Positions 8,442-16,290 of a stretch of 30,581 nt of DNA are shown piece by piece. Every line of letters begins with the position of its first letter. Positions within the stretch are counted from its first letter, which is position 1. Under the pieces are notes generated by a model. The model worked only from the letters and a program-made list of their open reading frames with translations. It searched no databases and was not told the DNA's origin. The position numbers and the translations under genes are program-made. The DNA is from Candidatus Atribacteria bacterium (GTDB lineage Bacteria; Bipolaricaulota; Bipolaricaulia; UBA7950; UBA9294): positions 1-30,581 of the forward strand of contig SPBW01000005.1 in assembly GCA_004525685.1 (NCBI GenBank), in the 5' to 3' direction.

Positions 8442-8821
8442 ACGCATGTACTCCGATTCGTGAATTGATACCGTGGTACATCAATGGCTCGCTTTCAGTG
8501 AACGAGGCTCGCCAAGTGGCTGCGCATCTTTCGCAGTGCGAGGGCTGTCGCGAAGAGTTGACGCAGACGATGTGTTTGAACGTAGAGATTCGCAGGGCGT
8601 TTGATGATGAGCTGGAAGGATTGCGAACTGAGGTCAAGAGAGATGTGGTCAATCGGACTGTGGGACAAACGCTTGCCAGTCTCGATCTCGGGTCGTTCTT
8701 GCTAGGGTTCTCATTCGGAGCAAGCTACCAGAAGGGGCGTGTTCCGATTCGAGGAGACTTGAAACTGTTGGGGCGCAGGATTCGCCTCATCTCACCAGAT
8801 AAGGAGGTTCATAATGGGTGA
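8438..8821 (+). CDS. Zinc-finger (zf-HC2) anti-sigma factor
   Basis: A 127-residue protein with an N-terminal ZAS-type anti-sigma domain. The motif is HLSQCEGC (His-x3-Cys-x2-Cys), near residues 29-36, with Cys4 upstream. Such proteins bind and hold the cognate ECF sigma factor until a signal arrives. No clear transmembrane segment is seen; LGSFLLGFSFGASY is only mildly hydrophobic. It may therefore be a soluble anti-sigma factor or depend on the downstream membrane protein. The gene overlaps the sigma gene by 4 nt and the next gene by 8 nt. Confidence 0.85.
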   Translation: MNACTPIRELIPWYINGSLSVNEARQVAAHLSQCEGCREELTQTMCLNVEIRRAFDDELEGLRTEVKRDVVNRTVGQTLASLDLGSFLLGFSFGASYQKGRVPIRGDLKLLGRRIRLISPDKEVHNG

Positions 8822-9116
8822 CAGCGATTTGGTCAAGAACATCGATGACTTAAAGGAGATCCTAGGGATCGTAACCGAGAAGGTGCCGGGGTTGCTGCGA
8901 GGCTTGAGGGATGTGCTGTACTCCAAGGATGCGGCAGCGAATATGGCAGATGCCGTGGCCACGTTCTACACCAAACTCGTCGAGGCGGGCATTGCCAAAG
9001 AGCAGGCAATGGACATGACGAGAGGGTATATGATCAACCTACGTGACATCTTCGGGGGCAAGGACGGATTCAACGTCAACATTGGAGGCTCAGACGATCG
9101 GAGAAGAGACGATTGA
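8814..9116 (+). CDS. Uncharacterised third gene of the ECF operon, 100 residues
   Basis: Not recognised. It is a soluble, mostly helical protein with a charged end (GGSDDRRRDD) and a short beta-like stretch, FNVNIGG. Its SD is excellent (AAGGAGG, 6 nt before the ATG) and lies inside the anti-sigma reading frame. The gene overlaps the neighbouring genes by 8 and 4 nt, so it is translationally tied to the anti-sigma gene and to the membrane protein after it. Its function probably belongs to the same stress or envelope response; this is inference from position only. Confidence 0.8.
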   Translation: MGDSDLVKNIDDLKEILGIVTEKVPGLLRGLRDVLYSKDAAANMADAVATFYTKLVEAGIAKEQAMDMTRGYMINLRDIFGGKDGFNVNIGGSDDRRRDD

Positions 9117-9379
9117 CTGTCATGAGATCTACTGCAAGGTACCTGAGGAATCTGTGGGCGGGAATTGTGATTGGAGTTCTTATTCCCGCCCTCATTTGGC
9201 GTGTGACGTGCGGTGTCATTGGACTAGCATGGACGCGCCGGCGACGACGAGAGACATTTCGACATTCTCTACGTAGAGCCGGACTCACTGCGGATGAGGC
9301 CGATCGATTGGCCGGGCAGTACAACGCCCGGATCCCGTTCCGAGAGCTTCTGCGGCAGCGACATCGCTTCGGACATTGA
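9113..9379 (+). CDS. Small membrane protein, fourth gene of the ECF operon
   Basis: An 88-residue protein. A hydrophobic stretch at about residues 15-40 (GIVIGVLIPALIW, then GVIGLAW) forms one or two membrane passes. A basic patch, RRRRR, follows and marks the cytoplasmic side. A soluble C-terminal part, LTADEADRLAGQYNARIPFRELL, ends the protein. The start is taken as TTG at 9113, overlapping the upstream stop (TTGA) with GGAG at a suitable distance. An ATG at 9122 is the alternative. It might anchor the soluble anti-sigma factor or its partner at the membrane; that is inference. Confidence 0.75.
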   Translation: MTVMRSTARYLRNLWAGIVIGVLIPALIWRVTCGVIGLAWTRRRRRETFRHSLRRAGLTADEADRLAGQYNARIPFRELLRQRHRFGH

Positions 9380-9408
9380 GTCCCAAGGTTGTGTCTCTGG
9401 GGCGTTGT

Positions 9409-9428
9409 GAATAACATCATGGTTATTC
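9409..9428. repeat. Perfect inverted repeat at the tRNA-Pro promoter/start
   Basis: GAATAAC and GTTATTC separated by 6 nt (ATCATG). The right arm touches the first base of tRNA-Pro, and the left arm overlaps a possible -10 box (TAACAT, 9412-9417, with TTGTGT 17 nt upstream). Confidence 0.5.
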
Positions 9429-9504
9429 GGGACGTGGCGCAGCCTGGTAGCGTGCTTGCATGGGGCGCAAGAGGTCCCCGGTTCAAATCCGGGCGTCCCG
9501 ACCA
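9428..9504 (+). tRNA. tRNA-Pro (anticodon GGG), CCA encoded
   Basis: All arms pair. Acceptor CGGGACG pairs with CGTCCCG, and the D stem is GCGC with GCGT. The anticodon stem CTTGC pairs with GCAAG around ATGGGGC, placing GGG at 9462-9464. The T arm is CCCGG-TTCAAAT-CCGGG. Discriminator A and an encoded CCA follow, then a run of six T residues that may serve as terminator. Confidence 0.97.
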
Positions 9505-9516
9505 GTTTTTTCCTTG

Positions 9517-10716
9517 CTAATTCTCCCGCTGCACGATGAAGGTATCGAAGGAGCGCCCACTGGCAGAAAGTGTGAGGACATCGTTGCTGACTGTAGCCAC
9601 GGGAAATGCCTTGATCTGCAGAACATTGTCAGCGACTGTTCCAACGACGTAGTGAAGCAAACCGTAGCGTCGGAACACAGTGCCTGGCACACTGTCTGAT
9701 TGAGACGATTCCAGAGGTGCGCCTCCTCCCCCTGACGTGATGTAGTGGATGCCGCTAACATAGATGTGCTCGTAGCAATGCACGGAACTGCTGAAGACGA
9801 CGTCGACTCCGAACTCGCGGAAGAGGGGCTCCCATCTCATCACCAATCTCGTGTTCTCTCCTGAATCATACGATGCGCTGTATAGCGCATCGGCGCTGAA
9901 CACGACGATGATCTGATCTTGAGCGCGATCAAGATCCTCTCGCAGCCATGCCGTTTGCTCCTGCATTGAGGCCTCTTCCGAGAGGTCAGTCAATGTAGAA
10001 TCCAATCCAACGAAGTGGACGGGGCCGTAATCAAACGACCACCACTGTTCGTCACGAATGCCTCCGCCTGAGGGAAGGGCGAGATTCTCGAAGTAGAGCT
10101 CATCATCTCGGTCGTGCTCGCCGATCGTCGTCAAGTAGGGGCATGTTCGCCCCAGATCTGCCATTGCCCAGAAGAAGTTCTGGAAGTGTTCCTGTGTCGG
10201 GTATTCAACCAACCCACCGGAATGGATGACCAACGCAACACTGGTTTGTGCCGCAATCGTGTCGGCAACGAGCTTGTGGCGATCGGGATGCGTGGCCGTC
10301 GCCCCATATGTGGCAAATGAGAATGAGCGAGCTGCTGGATCGATCGTCTCAAATGAGCCAACCTCTGTAGGGTAGACGGCATCGCCTTCGTAGAACACAA
10401 GCTGAAATCGATACCGTGCCCCAGGAAGAAGATCATGAAGCCAGATCTCGGCGATACCTAGATGTCCTTCATAGGTAAGGGTTTCTTCCCATTTCCCTGT
10501 TGAATCGTAGATCTGTGCCAGCGAATAGCTGAAATCAAAGCCGACTGTTCGAATCGTCTTCCATGTAAGTGCTACGGAGTTCTCGCTGATGGCTCCTAGT
10601 AGGGGCCCCCATGACCACGGAGGCGTCGATTGTGCGGTCGCGGCAAGCGCAAAGACGGCAATCGCCATCAACAAGAAGATGGCAAGGGCCGATCGGCGGA
10701 TCGTCGTGCTAGTCAT
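9517..10716 (-). CDS. Exported purple-acid-phosphatase-like protein with degenerate metal site
   Basis: A 399-residue protein with a signal peptide (about residues 1-28). An FN3-like N-terminal domain (about 33-127) is followed by a calcineurin-like phosphoesterase fold. Family motifs can be aligned, but the metal ligands are mostly gone. GDxG is YGAT (137-140), GDxxY is GGLVEY (167-172), GNHE is GEHD (199-202) and HHPxY is SADALY (274-279). GHxHxYE is SSVHCYEH, keeping one His (about 310-317). Overall shape motifs such as WWSFDYGPVHFVGLDS and YITSGGGGAPL remain. It is therefore probably not an active phosphatase but may bind a ligand. The ATG at 10716 has SD AGGAGGTGAGGT and a good promoter. 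Confidence 0.85.
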   Translation of the reverse strand: MTSTTIRRSALAIFLLMAIAVFALAATAQSTPPWSWGPLLGAISENSVALTWKTIRTVGFDFSYSLAQIYDSTGKWEETLTYEGHLGIAEIWLHDLLPGARYRFQLVFYEGDAVYPTEVGSFETIDPAARSFSFATYGATATHPDRHKLVADTIAAQTSVALVIHSGGLVEYPTQEHFQNFFWAMADLGRTCPYLTTIGEHDRDDELYFENLALPSGGGIRDEQWWSFDYGPVHFVGLDSTLTDLSEEASMQEQTAWLREDLDRAQDQIIVVFSADALYSASYDSGENTRLVMRWEPLFREFGVDVVFSSSVHCYEHIYVSGIHYITSGGGGAPLESSQSDSVPGTVFRRYGLLHYVVGTVADNVLQIKAFPVATVSNDVLTLSASGRSFDTFIVQREN

Positions 10717-10773
10717 ACCTCACCTCCTGTATCCACGGGGAATCACGGCGGAATCGACTGGATTCCGTGTCCT

Positions 10774-10802
10774 ATTCTTGCATGGATTGGACGATGCGTC
10801 AA
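10774..10802 (-). promoter_or_regulatory. Promoter of the phosphatase-like gene
   Basis: On the minus strand: TTGACG (10797-10802), 17-nt spacer, AAGAAT (10774-10779), with TG one base before the -10 box (TGCAAGAAT). It separates this gene from the protease gene upstream. Confidence 0.55.
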
Positions 10803-10829
10803 TGATGCGCGCTACAGGAGTGTGGCAGC

Positions 10830-10855
10830 GCGGCAGCAGACGAAGCTGCTGCCGC
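10830..10855 (-). terminator. Strong hairpin after the subtilase gene
   Basis: A perfect 10-bp GC-rich stem, GCGGCAGCAG against CTGCTGCCGC, with a 6-nt loop, 27 nt past the subtilase stop. There is no T-run, so it is a terminator candidate or an mRNA 3'-end stabiliser. Confidence 0.45.
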
Positions 10856-10881
10856 ACGAGCCCGATCGCTGCAATTCGCAT

Positions 10882-13800
10882 CTAGGGGCCGGTTGCGTCA
10901 TGGAAGTCGGCTTCCCAGACACGAGCGAGGGTTGTCCCCGCGAAGTTGTGATTGTAGGCGCGGAGACGCATTCGTGTGACCAATCCTTGATCAAAAGCGA
11001 TCTCCACCCATTGGTGGCCGTCCCCATCGGGGCTATGCTCAGACAAGGAACCCTGTGTTCCCGTGTAGACATTGACCCAAGCGTCGTCGCGATAGACATC
11101 GATGGACCAGGCGAGCAGATTGCGGCCTGGAGCTGAATCTCCTACCAGAACGCGGATACGATCTGACTGAAGCCCTCCCTCAGGCGTATTGAGAACGAGG
11201 TACGATGTCCATTCTCCTGCTGCCGAGCTATAGTGTCCTGCAGCGCCATTGAAGTTGCGCCAGTCGTCATCATCATACGCACGCTCTTCGACGACCCAGT
11301 TAGAGGCTGGGTCCTCAAACGATGTTGGCGAAACCCAACCGATGTCTTCGGATGTTCCTACGATCACTGTCTTTGAGAGCGTGCCTTGAGCCCCGCCGTT
11401 GTCTGTGACCGTCAGCGTGGCGCTGTACGTGCCGCTGGCGGCAAACGTATGGGTAGAGAACTGCCCGCTGCCGATAGCGCCGTCTCCGAATGCCCAGGCA
11501 TACGATGAGATGCTTCCGTCTGGATCGTAGGAAGCGGACGCGTCGAATGACACAACGTCTCCGACCGTGGGGCCTGTGGGGCTGAAGCTGAAGTTGGCCA
11601 CAGGAGGATTGTTGGTCGGAATCGGTGTCAGTGTGACGGATACCGTGCTTGTTCCGCCTGCTACAACAGACGTCTGCTGCGTCACGGTCTGGTATCCGGA
11701 CTTGGATACTTCGACTGTGTGCGTTCCCGGAGCGACGTTGGGCTGCTCATGCGTCGTGTAGCCCACGGAGGTGCCATCGATCTTCACCAGCGCATTGGTA
11801 GGGTTGGATAGGACGCGAATCGTTCCCGTCGTGGGCGCAGGCGATACTACTCCGAACGACAGGGTGTCGAACACCCAATTGCCACTTGAGAACTGGGCTT
11901 GCATCGTCGCGAGAATAGCGTTTCGGAATGAAGACGGGTTGGTGCTGAGAAGCGGGAACCCGTAAGAAAATGACGTCGGGAATCCAGAGATGGGGCCGGA
12001 TGCGGCAAACAGGTACAGCGTCTCAGTGCCTGCCGGCTCAGAGACCTGGAGTGAGTAGGTTCCAGAGCCTGGGACCGTGTGCGTGCCTGCGGTTACCAGT
12101 GGTGTGGACTCGAACCAGCTGGGGAAAAGAAGTGTCACGTGACCATCAGAGGTGACGTCTGCCAAGTACACATAGGCAGCACGATTGATGGTATAGGTAA
12201 TGACAAGTCCCTCTCCGATTTGGTAGGAGCCTTGTGGTAAGTACAGTTGCGCTGTGAGCGCTGGTGCTGCAGTGCTGATCACGGCTTGTGTGACATCAAC
12301 AGATTGCTGTCCACCTGAACTGTATGTCGTGAGCGTCACGGTGTACGTGCCCGCACTCGCATAGGTATGGCTGGGAGTTGCTCCTTGCGCGCTGCCTCCA
12401 TCTCCAAATGACCACAGGTAGGTGGTGATCGTTCCTGTGGAGGCGGATCCGTTGAATGGAATCGAAGAGCCGACTGTGCCTGAATAAGGCCCGCCCGCAT
12501 CTGCGACCAACGGGATCGTGGCCGCCGTCACGAGGACGGCATTGGTGTTGTTGGTCTCCGACGATTCGCTGACCTGATTGAGATCATCGACAGTCGCTGT
12601 GAAGGTTTCCGATGGTGATGTGAGCGGAAGCGCGAGCGTCACAATCTGTGAAGCCCCTGCAGCAAGCTGCGTAATGTAGGTCTGCGTGGAAGAACTGGTC
12701 CCCGCCAATCGAATGCGGAAGAACCCGGCAGAGGAATTGCCTTGATTTCGGACCGTGATGGAGAAGGTTACGCTTTGTCCAACTGTGGGGTTGGTCGGAG
12801 CGAAGCCGATGCTTTGAGCTACGAGATCGGGTGCACTTGCCGTTTGCACAGACACAACCTGCGTTGCGATATCTGTGGCACCGTCATCATCCGTGACTGT
12901 CAGCGCAACAGTGTAGGTGCCAGCTGACGCGTAGCTATTGTAGGCCGTCAAGCCAGCGGATGTTCCGCCATCGCCGAAACTCCAGGCATAGCTTACGATG
13001 CTGCCATCTGGATCATTGGATCCTGATGCACTGAACGTAAACCATGTTCCCGGCTGCCCCGAGCTGGGGGAGACAGACAACACAGCATTGGGGGGAGAAT
13101 TGGGTGTTGACGACACCACCAGGCTCTGAATCTGAGTATTCGTAGCGCCGTCATCGTCAGTTACTGTCAACCGAATCGAGTACGATCCCGCGGAAAACGA
13201 TCGTGCCTGAACGACGCCTGTCGCGTCAGTGATTCCGTCTCCTGTGAAATCCCACGCATACTGGACGATGGAGCCATCTGCATCAGAAGACGCACTCGCA
13301 TTGAACGACACCGTGGAACCAGCCACAGGCAACGAAGGCGAGTACGAGAAGGACGCAGTGGGTGAGAGGTTCGCTCCGGCGGGTGCCTGCAGACTTAGTC
13401 GGCCACTGCCGTAGACATTGATGCTGCCCATAGGTATGACCTGCGTAAGAAGCTTTGCACGCAGAGCGGACTCACTCAATCCGGGAGTCTGAGACAACAG
13501 CAAGGCTGCTGCGCCCGAGACATGGGGAGCGGCGCCTGAGGTGCCAGGGAACGTCGTATAGGGACTAGTTCCTGTCGTGACGTTATCTGGTGCAACCAGA
13601 TCGGGCTTGCTGCGTCCATCATTGGAAGGACCTTGGGAGCTGTAGGGTTCAATCGGTCCGGTGGTATACACGGAGTGCCCGAGCGCGCCCACAGCGACGA
13701 CATTGGCGACGTTGGCAGGCGCGAGAATGGAACTAGCGGCGATTACGGGCGAGACGGTTTGGTACAGATTGAACAGCTCTAGCGCGTGCGATCCCGTGCC

Positions 13801-15444
13801 TTGGATGCGGATGGTGTAGGTTCCGCTAGTTGATGCTGAGACTTGAATGGACTCCGTTGGCTCTTCTGTTCCTGTCTGATGTTTCGTCGAGGACGCGACC
13901 AGATTACTCGACGGATCGAACAAGTACAGATCGTAGTCCGTTGAGGCCTGCGGCCACTGGTTCCAAGTAAGGAACAGCACCATCTGCGACCCGGCCGAGG
14001 CGTAGAACGTGACATTCTGGTCATTCCAGCCATCGGAGTTGCCGTCCGTGAACGTTCCTTCCCAATGACTTTGCGCCTCGTTTCCAGCTGCATTGACCCA
14101 CAGAATGCCGCCTGTGATAGCGCGCTGCGCAATGCTGGCAATGGTTCCCGTGCCATCATAGAAGTTGGTATTGTACCATCCCAATGAGTGGTTGATGATG
14201 TCGATGCCCTGACTGATGCAATAGGTGACCGCGAGATCGAGATCGACCTCATCGGCAATCTTGATCAGATACAGCTGCGCGTCAGGAGCAATGTCATAGA
14301 CAATCTCAGCCACGGCAGTTCCATGGCTGATTCCACTGGTTAGCCCAGTCCCTGATAGGTCATTCTGAATCACGGTATAGGGAAGATCCCCTCGAGCTTG
14401 TGCTTGAGCGAGGCCCGAGAAGCCCAGATCGATGACAGCCACCTTGGTGCCTGCACCGCGAATGCCTGCGCTGTGGAAGGCGTCAGCGCCAATAGCCGCT
14501 GTGCCCTGGCTGGGGGTCCCAAGCGCATAGGGTGTGTACGGAGGTCGAATGAATGCTACGCCCGTCAACTGACTGGCGAGTGACGCCAAGTCAGCCAATG
14601 GCACGGTGATCTTGATCAAGGTGGATGTGGATTCGATCGAACTCTGCTGAACGCCCAGGCGAGAAAGGGCAGCCACATTGGACGCGTTGCGTCCTGGCTG
14701 CGATTCAAGCACAACGGTCACGGTGGAACCAGCTGCAGAGAACGGAACGCCGTAAAGCTGAGCTAGCGACTCAAGCGCGGTCCTAGCGATGGACGGGATG
14801 GCCGTTGCCATCTGGCCGGCGACAGAATTGAGGGCGGCTTGAGCCGCTCCAATCAGGGCCTCAAGCGATCCGTCGATCCTGGGATTGTGGTCACCACGTG
14901 CGATCTTCTCTGTCGAAAAGGAAGCGACTGTCGCTTGTGGCGGCGAACTGGGCGAACCGATTTGGGTGCCGGCGCTTTGGGCGCCGCCGCTTCCTACGAA
15001 TCCGAGGAACTCAAGCGTTGCGTCGAATTCATCTGGCCAGCTCAACATGGCAAGGAACCAGTCTGGAGCAAAGGGGATGTCAATGCCCAGAGGTTGCTGA
15101 TTGATTGTCACGATGCCCACGCCGCGATTTCGCAACGACTGCTCTAGATCGGACAGATCAATGAGGTAGCGGGCAAGAGTGGATCCCCAACTGCGAGGGA
15201 CCATGATGAAATTCAGTCGTCCGCTCTTGGCAAAGGATTGCAGCACGATTTGCTGTGCCATGCTGTTCTGCGAGTATCCCTGAAACCACACGCTGACATT
15301 GAATTCCTGCTCGAAGGCCTCGCCTACGCTCTCCCATTCCCCGGTGAGATCTCGGTCAATCCCAACGAGAATGTCGGCTTGACTGAGAGCGGGAACAGAT
15401 AGCATGGCAAGAACCGCGAGCACAAGTAGGAAGAATCGGTTCAT
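10882..15444 (-). CDS. Secreted multidomain subtilisin-like protease (S8) with PKD, CARDB, DUF4384 and PEGA domains
   Basis: A 1520-residue exported protease. After a signal peptide (1-23) comes a segment (about 24-150) that reads like an ABC solute-binding domain (LTGEWESVGEAFEQEF, PLGIDIPFAPDWFLAML). A linker and a propeptide-like part (about 240-305) follow. The S8 domain has Asp339 (VAVIDLGF), His374 (SHGTAVAE), Asn455 (AAGNE) and Ser636 (GTSGAAPHVSG), so it should be active. Next come PKD (about 693), PKD (784), CARDB (871), PKD (978), DUF4384 (1060), PEGA (1205), PKD (1278) and a C-terminal discoidin-like domain (1366-1520). Start ATG has SD AAGGAG. It follows the small exported-protein gene by 15 nt. 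Confidence 0.95.
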   Translation of the reverse strand: MNRFFLLVLAVLAMLSVPALSQADILVGIDRDLTGEWESVGEAFEQEFNVSVWFQGYSQNSMAQQIVLQSFAKSGRLNFIMVPRSWGSTLARYLIDLSDLEQSLRNRGVGIVTINQQPLGIDIPFAPDWFLAMLSWPDEFDATLEFLGFVGSGGAQSAGTQIGSPSSPPQATVASFSTEKIARGDHNPRIDGSLEALIGAAQAALNSVAGQMATAIPSIARTALESLAQLYGVPFSAAGSTVTVVLESQPGRNASNVAALSRLGVQQSSIESTSTLIKITVPLADLASLASQLTGVAFIRPPYTPYALGTPSQGTAAIGADAFHSAGIRGAGTKVAVIDLGFSGLAQAQARGDLPYTVIQNDLSGTGLTSGISHGTAVAEIVYDIAPDAQLYLIKIADEVDLDLAVTYCISQGIDIINHSLGWYNTNFYDGTGTIASIAQRAITGGILWVNAAGNEAQSHWEGTFTDGNSDGWNDQNVTFYASAGSQMVLFLTWNQWPQASTDYDLYLFDPSSNLVASSTKHQTGTEEPTESIQVSASTSGTYTIRIQGTGSHALELFNLYQTVSPVIAASSILAPANVANVVAVGALGHSVYTTGPIEPYSSQGPSNDGRSKPDLVAPDNVTTGTSPYTTFPGTSGAAPHVSGAAALLLSQTPGLSESALRAKLLTQVIPMGSINVYGSGRLSLQAPAGANLSPTASFSYSPSLPVAGSTVSFNASASSDADGSIVQYAWDFTGDGITDATGVVQARSFSAGSYSIRLTVTDDDGATNTQIQSLVVSSTPNSPPNAVLSVSPSSGQPGTWFTFSASGSNDPDGSIVSYAWSFGDGGTSAGLTAYNSYASAGTYTVALTVTDDDGATDIATQVVSVQTASAPDLVAQSIGFAPTNPTVGQSVTFSITVRNQGNSSAGFFRIRLAGTSSSTQTYITQLAAGASQIVTLALPLTSPSETFTATVDDLNQVSESSETNNTNAVLVTAATIPLVADAGGPYSGTVGSSIPFNGSASTGTITTYLWSFGDGGSAQGATPSHTYASAGTYTVTLTTYSSGGQQSVDVTQAVISTAAPALTAQLYLPQGSYQIGEGLVITYTINRAAYVYLADVTSDGHVTLLFPSWFESTPLVTAGTHTVPGSGTYSLQVSEPAGTETLYLFAASGPISGFPTSFSYGFPLLSTNPSSFRNAILATMQAQFSSGNWVFDTLSFGVVSPAPTTGTIRVLSNPTNALVKIDGTSVGYTTHEQPNVAPGTHTVEVSKSGYQTVTQQTSVVAGGTSTVSVTLTPIPTNNPPVANFSFSPTGPTVGDVVSFDASASYDPDGSISSYAWAFGDGAIGSGQFSTHTFAASGTYSATLTVTDNGGAQGTLSKTVIVGTSEDIGWVSPTSFEDPASNWVVEERAYDDDDWRNFNGAAGHYSSAAGEWTSYLVLNTPEGGLQSDRIRVLVGDSAPGRNLLAWSIDVYRDDAWVNVYTGTQGSLSEHSPDGDGHQWVEIAFDQGLVTRMRLRAYNHNFAGTTLARVWEADFHDATGP

Positions 15445-15459
15445 GCTGAACTCCTTAAG

Positions 15460-16233
15460 CTACGGAATCAATGGCTGATACGCGATGCGTACGTAGCCAA
15501 TGGAGCTGGACTTAGCCAGCGTGAGCAGTTCATCAATGGGAAGCAGCAGCTTAACGAGGAGATCCGTCTCTTCGACGACATAGTCACTGAATTCGCTGCT
15601 CAACACACCGCCGGGGATCTTCTCAGCGACGACCTCAACGCGGAGTCCCGCCTGGGTGATCAACTTGGATGCGGCATAGGCAAACCAGTCTTCAGAGACA
15701 ACAAGCCCGTAGAGTGTCGAATCCATGGGTGCGCCCGCTGGTGACGCAGGTCCCTTGAGATCGGCCTTGGCAAACGACGCGAAATCCAGATTAACCTCAC
15801 TGCCGAGTATGCCTAGCTGCTGAAGTGCCATCAGGATTGAACCGAGCGCGTCGTTTACGGATAGATCCTGTTGAGGATTGATGACCAGTTCATATCCAAG
15901 CTCAGATGCCCGGACCGTGAATGTGTATGTCTCGCCAACTTCGCGAAGATAAAATCGGTCGTGATCAACAAGAAGAAAGGCTGCCCCTTCAAGCACACTC
16001 ACAGCCCGTCCACTATCGACGCCTGATTCACCAGACACGGGAGCTCCATAATCGATCACCGAATAGCCGGATGACTGTGTTGTCTGGATCAATGCAGGAA
16101 GATCGATAGGCATCTCTCCGAGAGAGAGTATGTAGTAGTGGGTTGCTGAGAAACTTGATGGCACATCCGCCGCGATAAGTGAGAGGGCAGACAACAGAAC
16201 TATGAAGAGAATCGCTTTTCCTATTCGAATCAT
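15460..16233 (-). CDS. Small exported protein resembling the subtilase pre-catalytic segment
   Basis: A 257-residue protein starting at MIRIGKAILF (ATG at 16233, SD AAAGGAGG). An upstream in-frame start at 16269 lacks support. It has a signal peptide (about 1-22) and no catalytic motif I know. Its last 60 residues (LRVEVVAEKIPGG ... LLVKLLLPIDELLTLAKSS ... YVRIAYQPLIP) match in pattern the segment before the catalytic domain of the protease encoded 15 nt downstream (TVTVVLESQPGR ... LIKITVPLADLASLASQL ... FIRPPYTPYA). It may be a propeptide-like chaperone or inhibitor of that protease; this is inference from similarity and position. Confidence 0.8.
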   Translation of the reverse strand: MIRIGKAILFIVLLSALSLIAADVPSSFSATHYYILSLGEMPIDLPALIQTTQSSGYSVIDYGAPVSGESGVDSGRAVSVLEGAAFLLVDHDRFYLREVGETYTFTVRASELGYELVINPQQDLSVNDALGSILMALQQLGILGSEVNLDFASFAKADLKGPASPAGAPMDSTLYGLVVSEDWFAYAASKLITQAGLRVEVVAEKIPGGVLSSEFSDYVVEETDLLVKLLLPIDELLTLAKSSSIGYVRIAYQPLIP

Positions 16234-16290
16234 TGGTGCCTCCTTTGTGATTCCATGACACATGTACACGGAATCCTTGGGCAGGTTCCA

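Noticed and set aside
9428..9504. tRNA-Pro as an integration site for a mobile island carrying the secreted-protein genes
   Set aside because: No integrase, no direct repeat of the tRNA 3' end seen, and the following genes have similar base composition and SD style.
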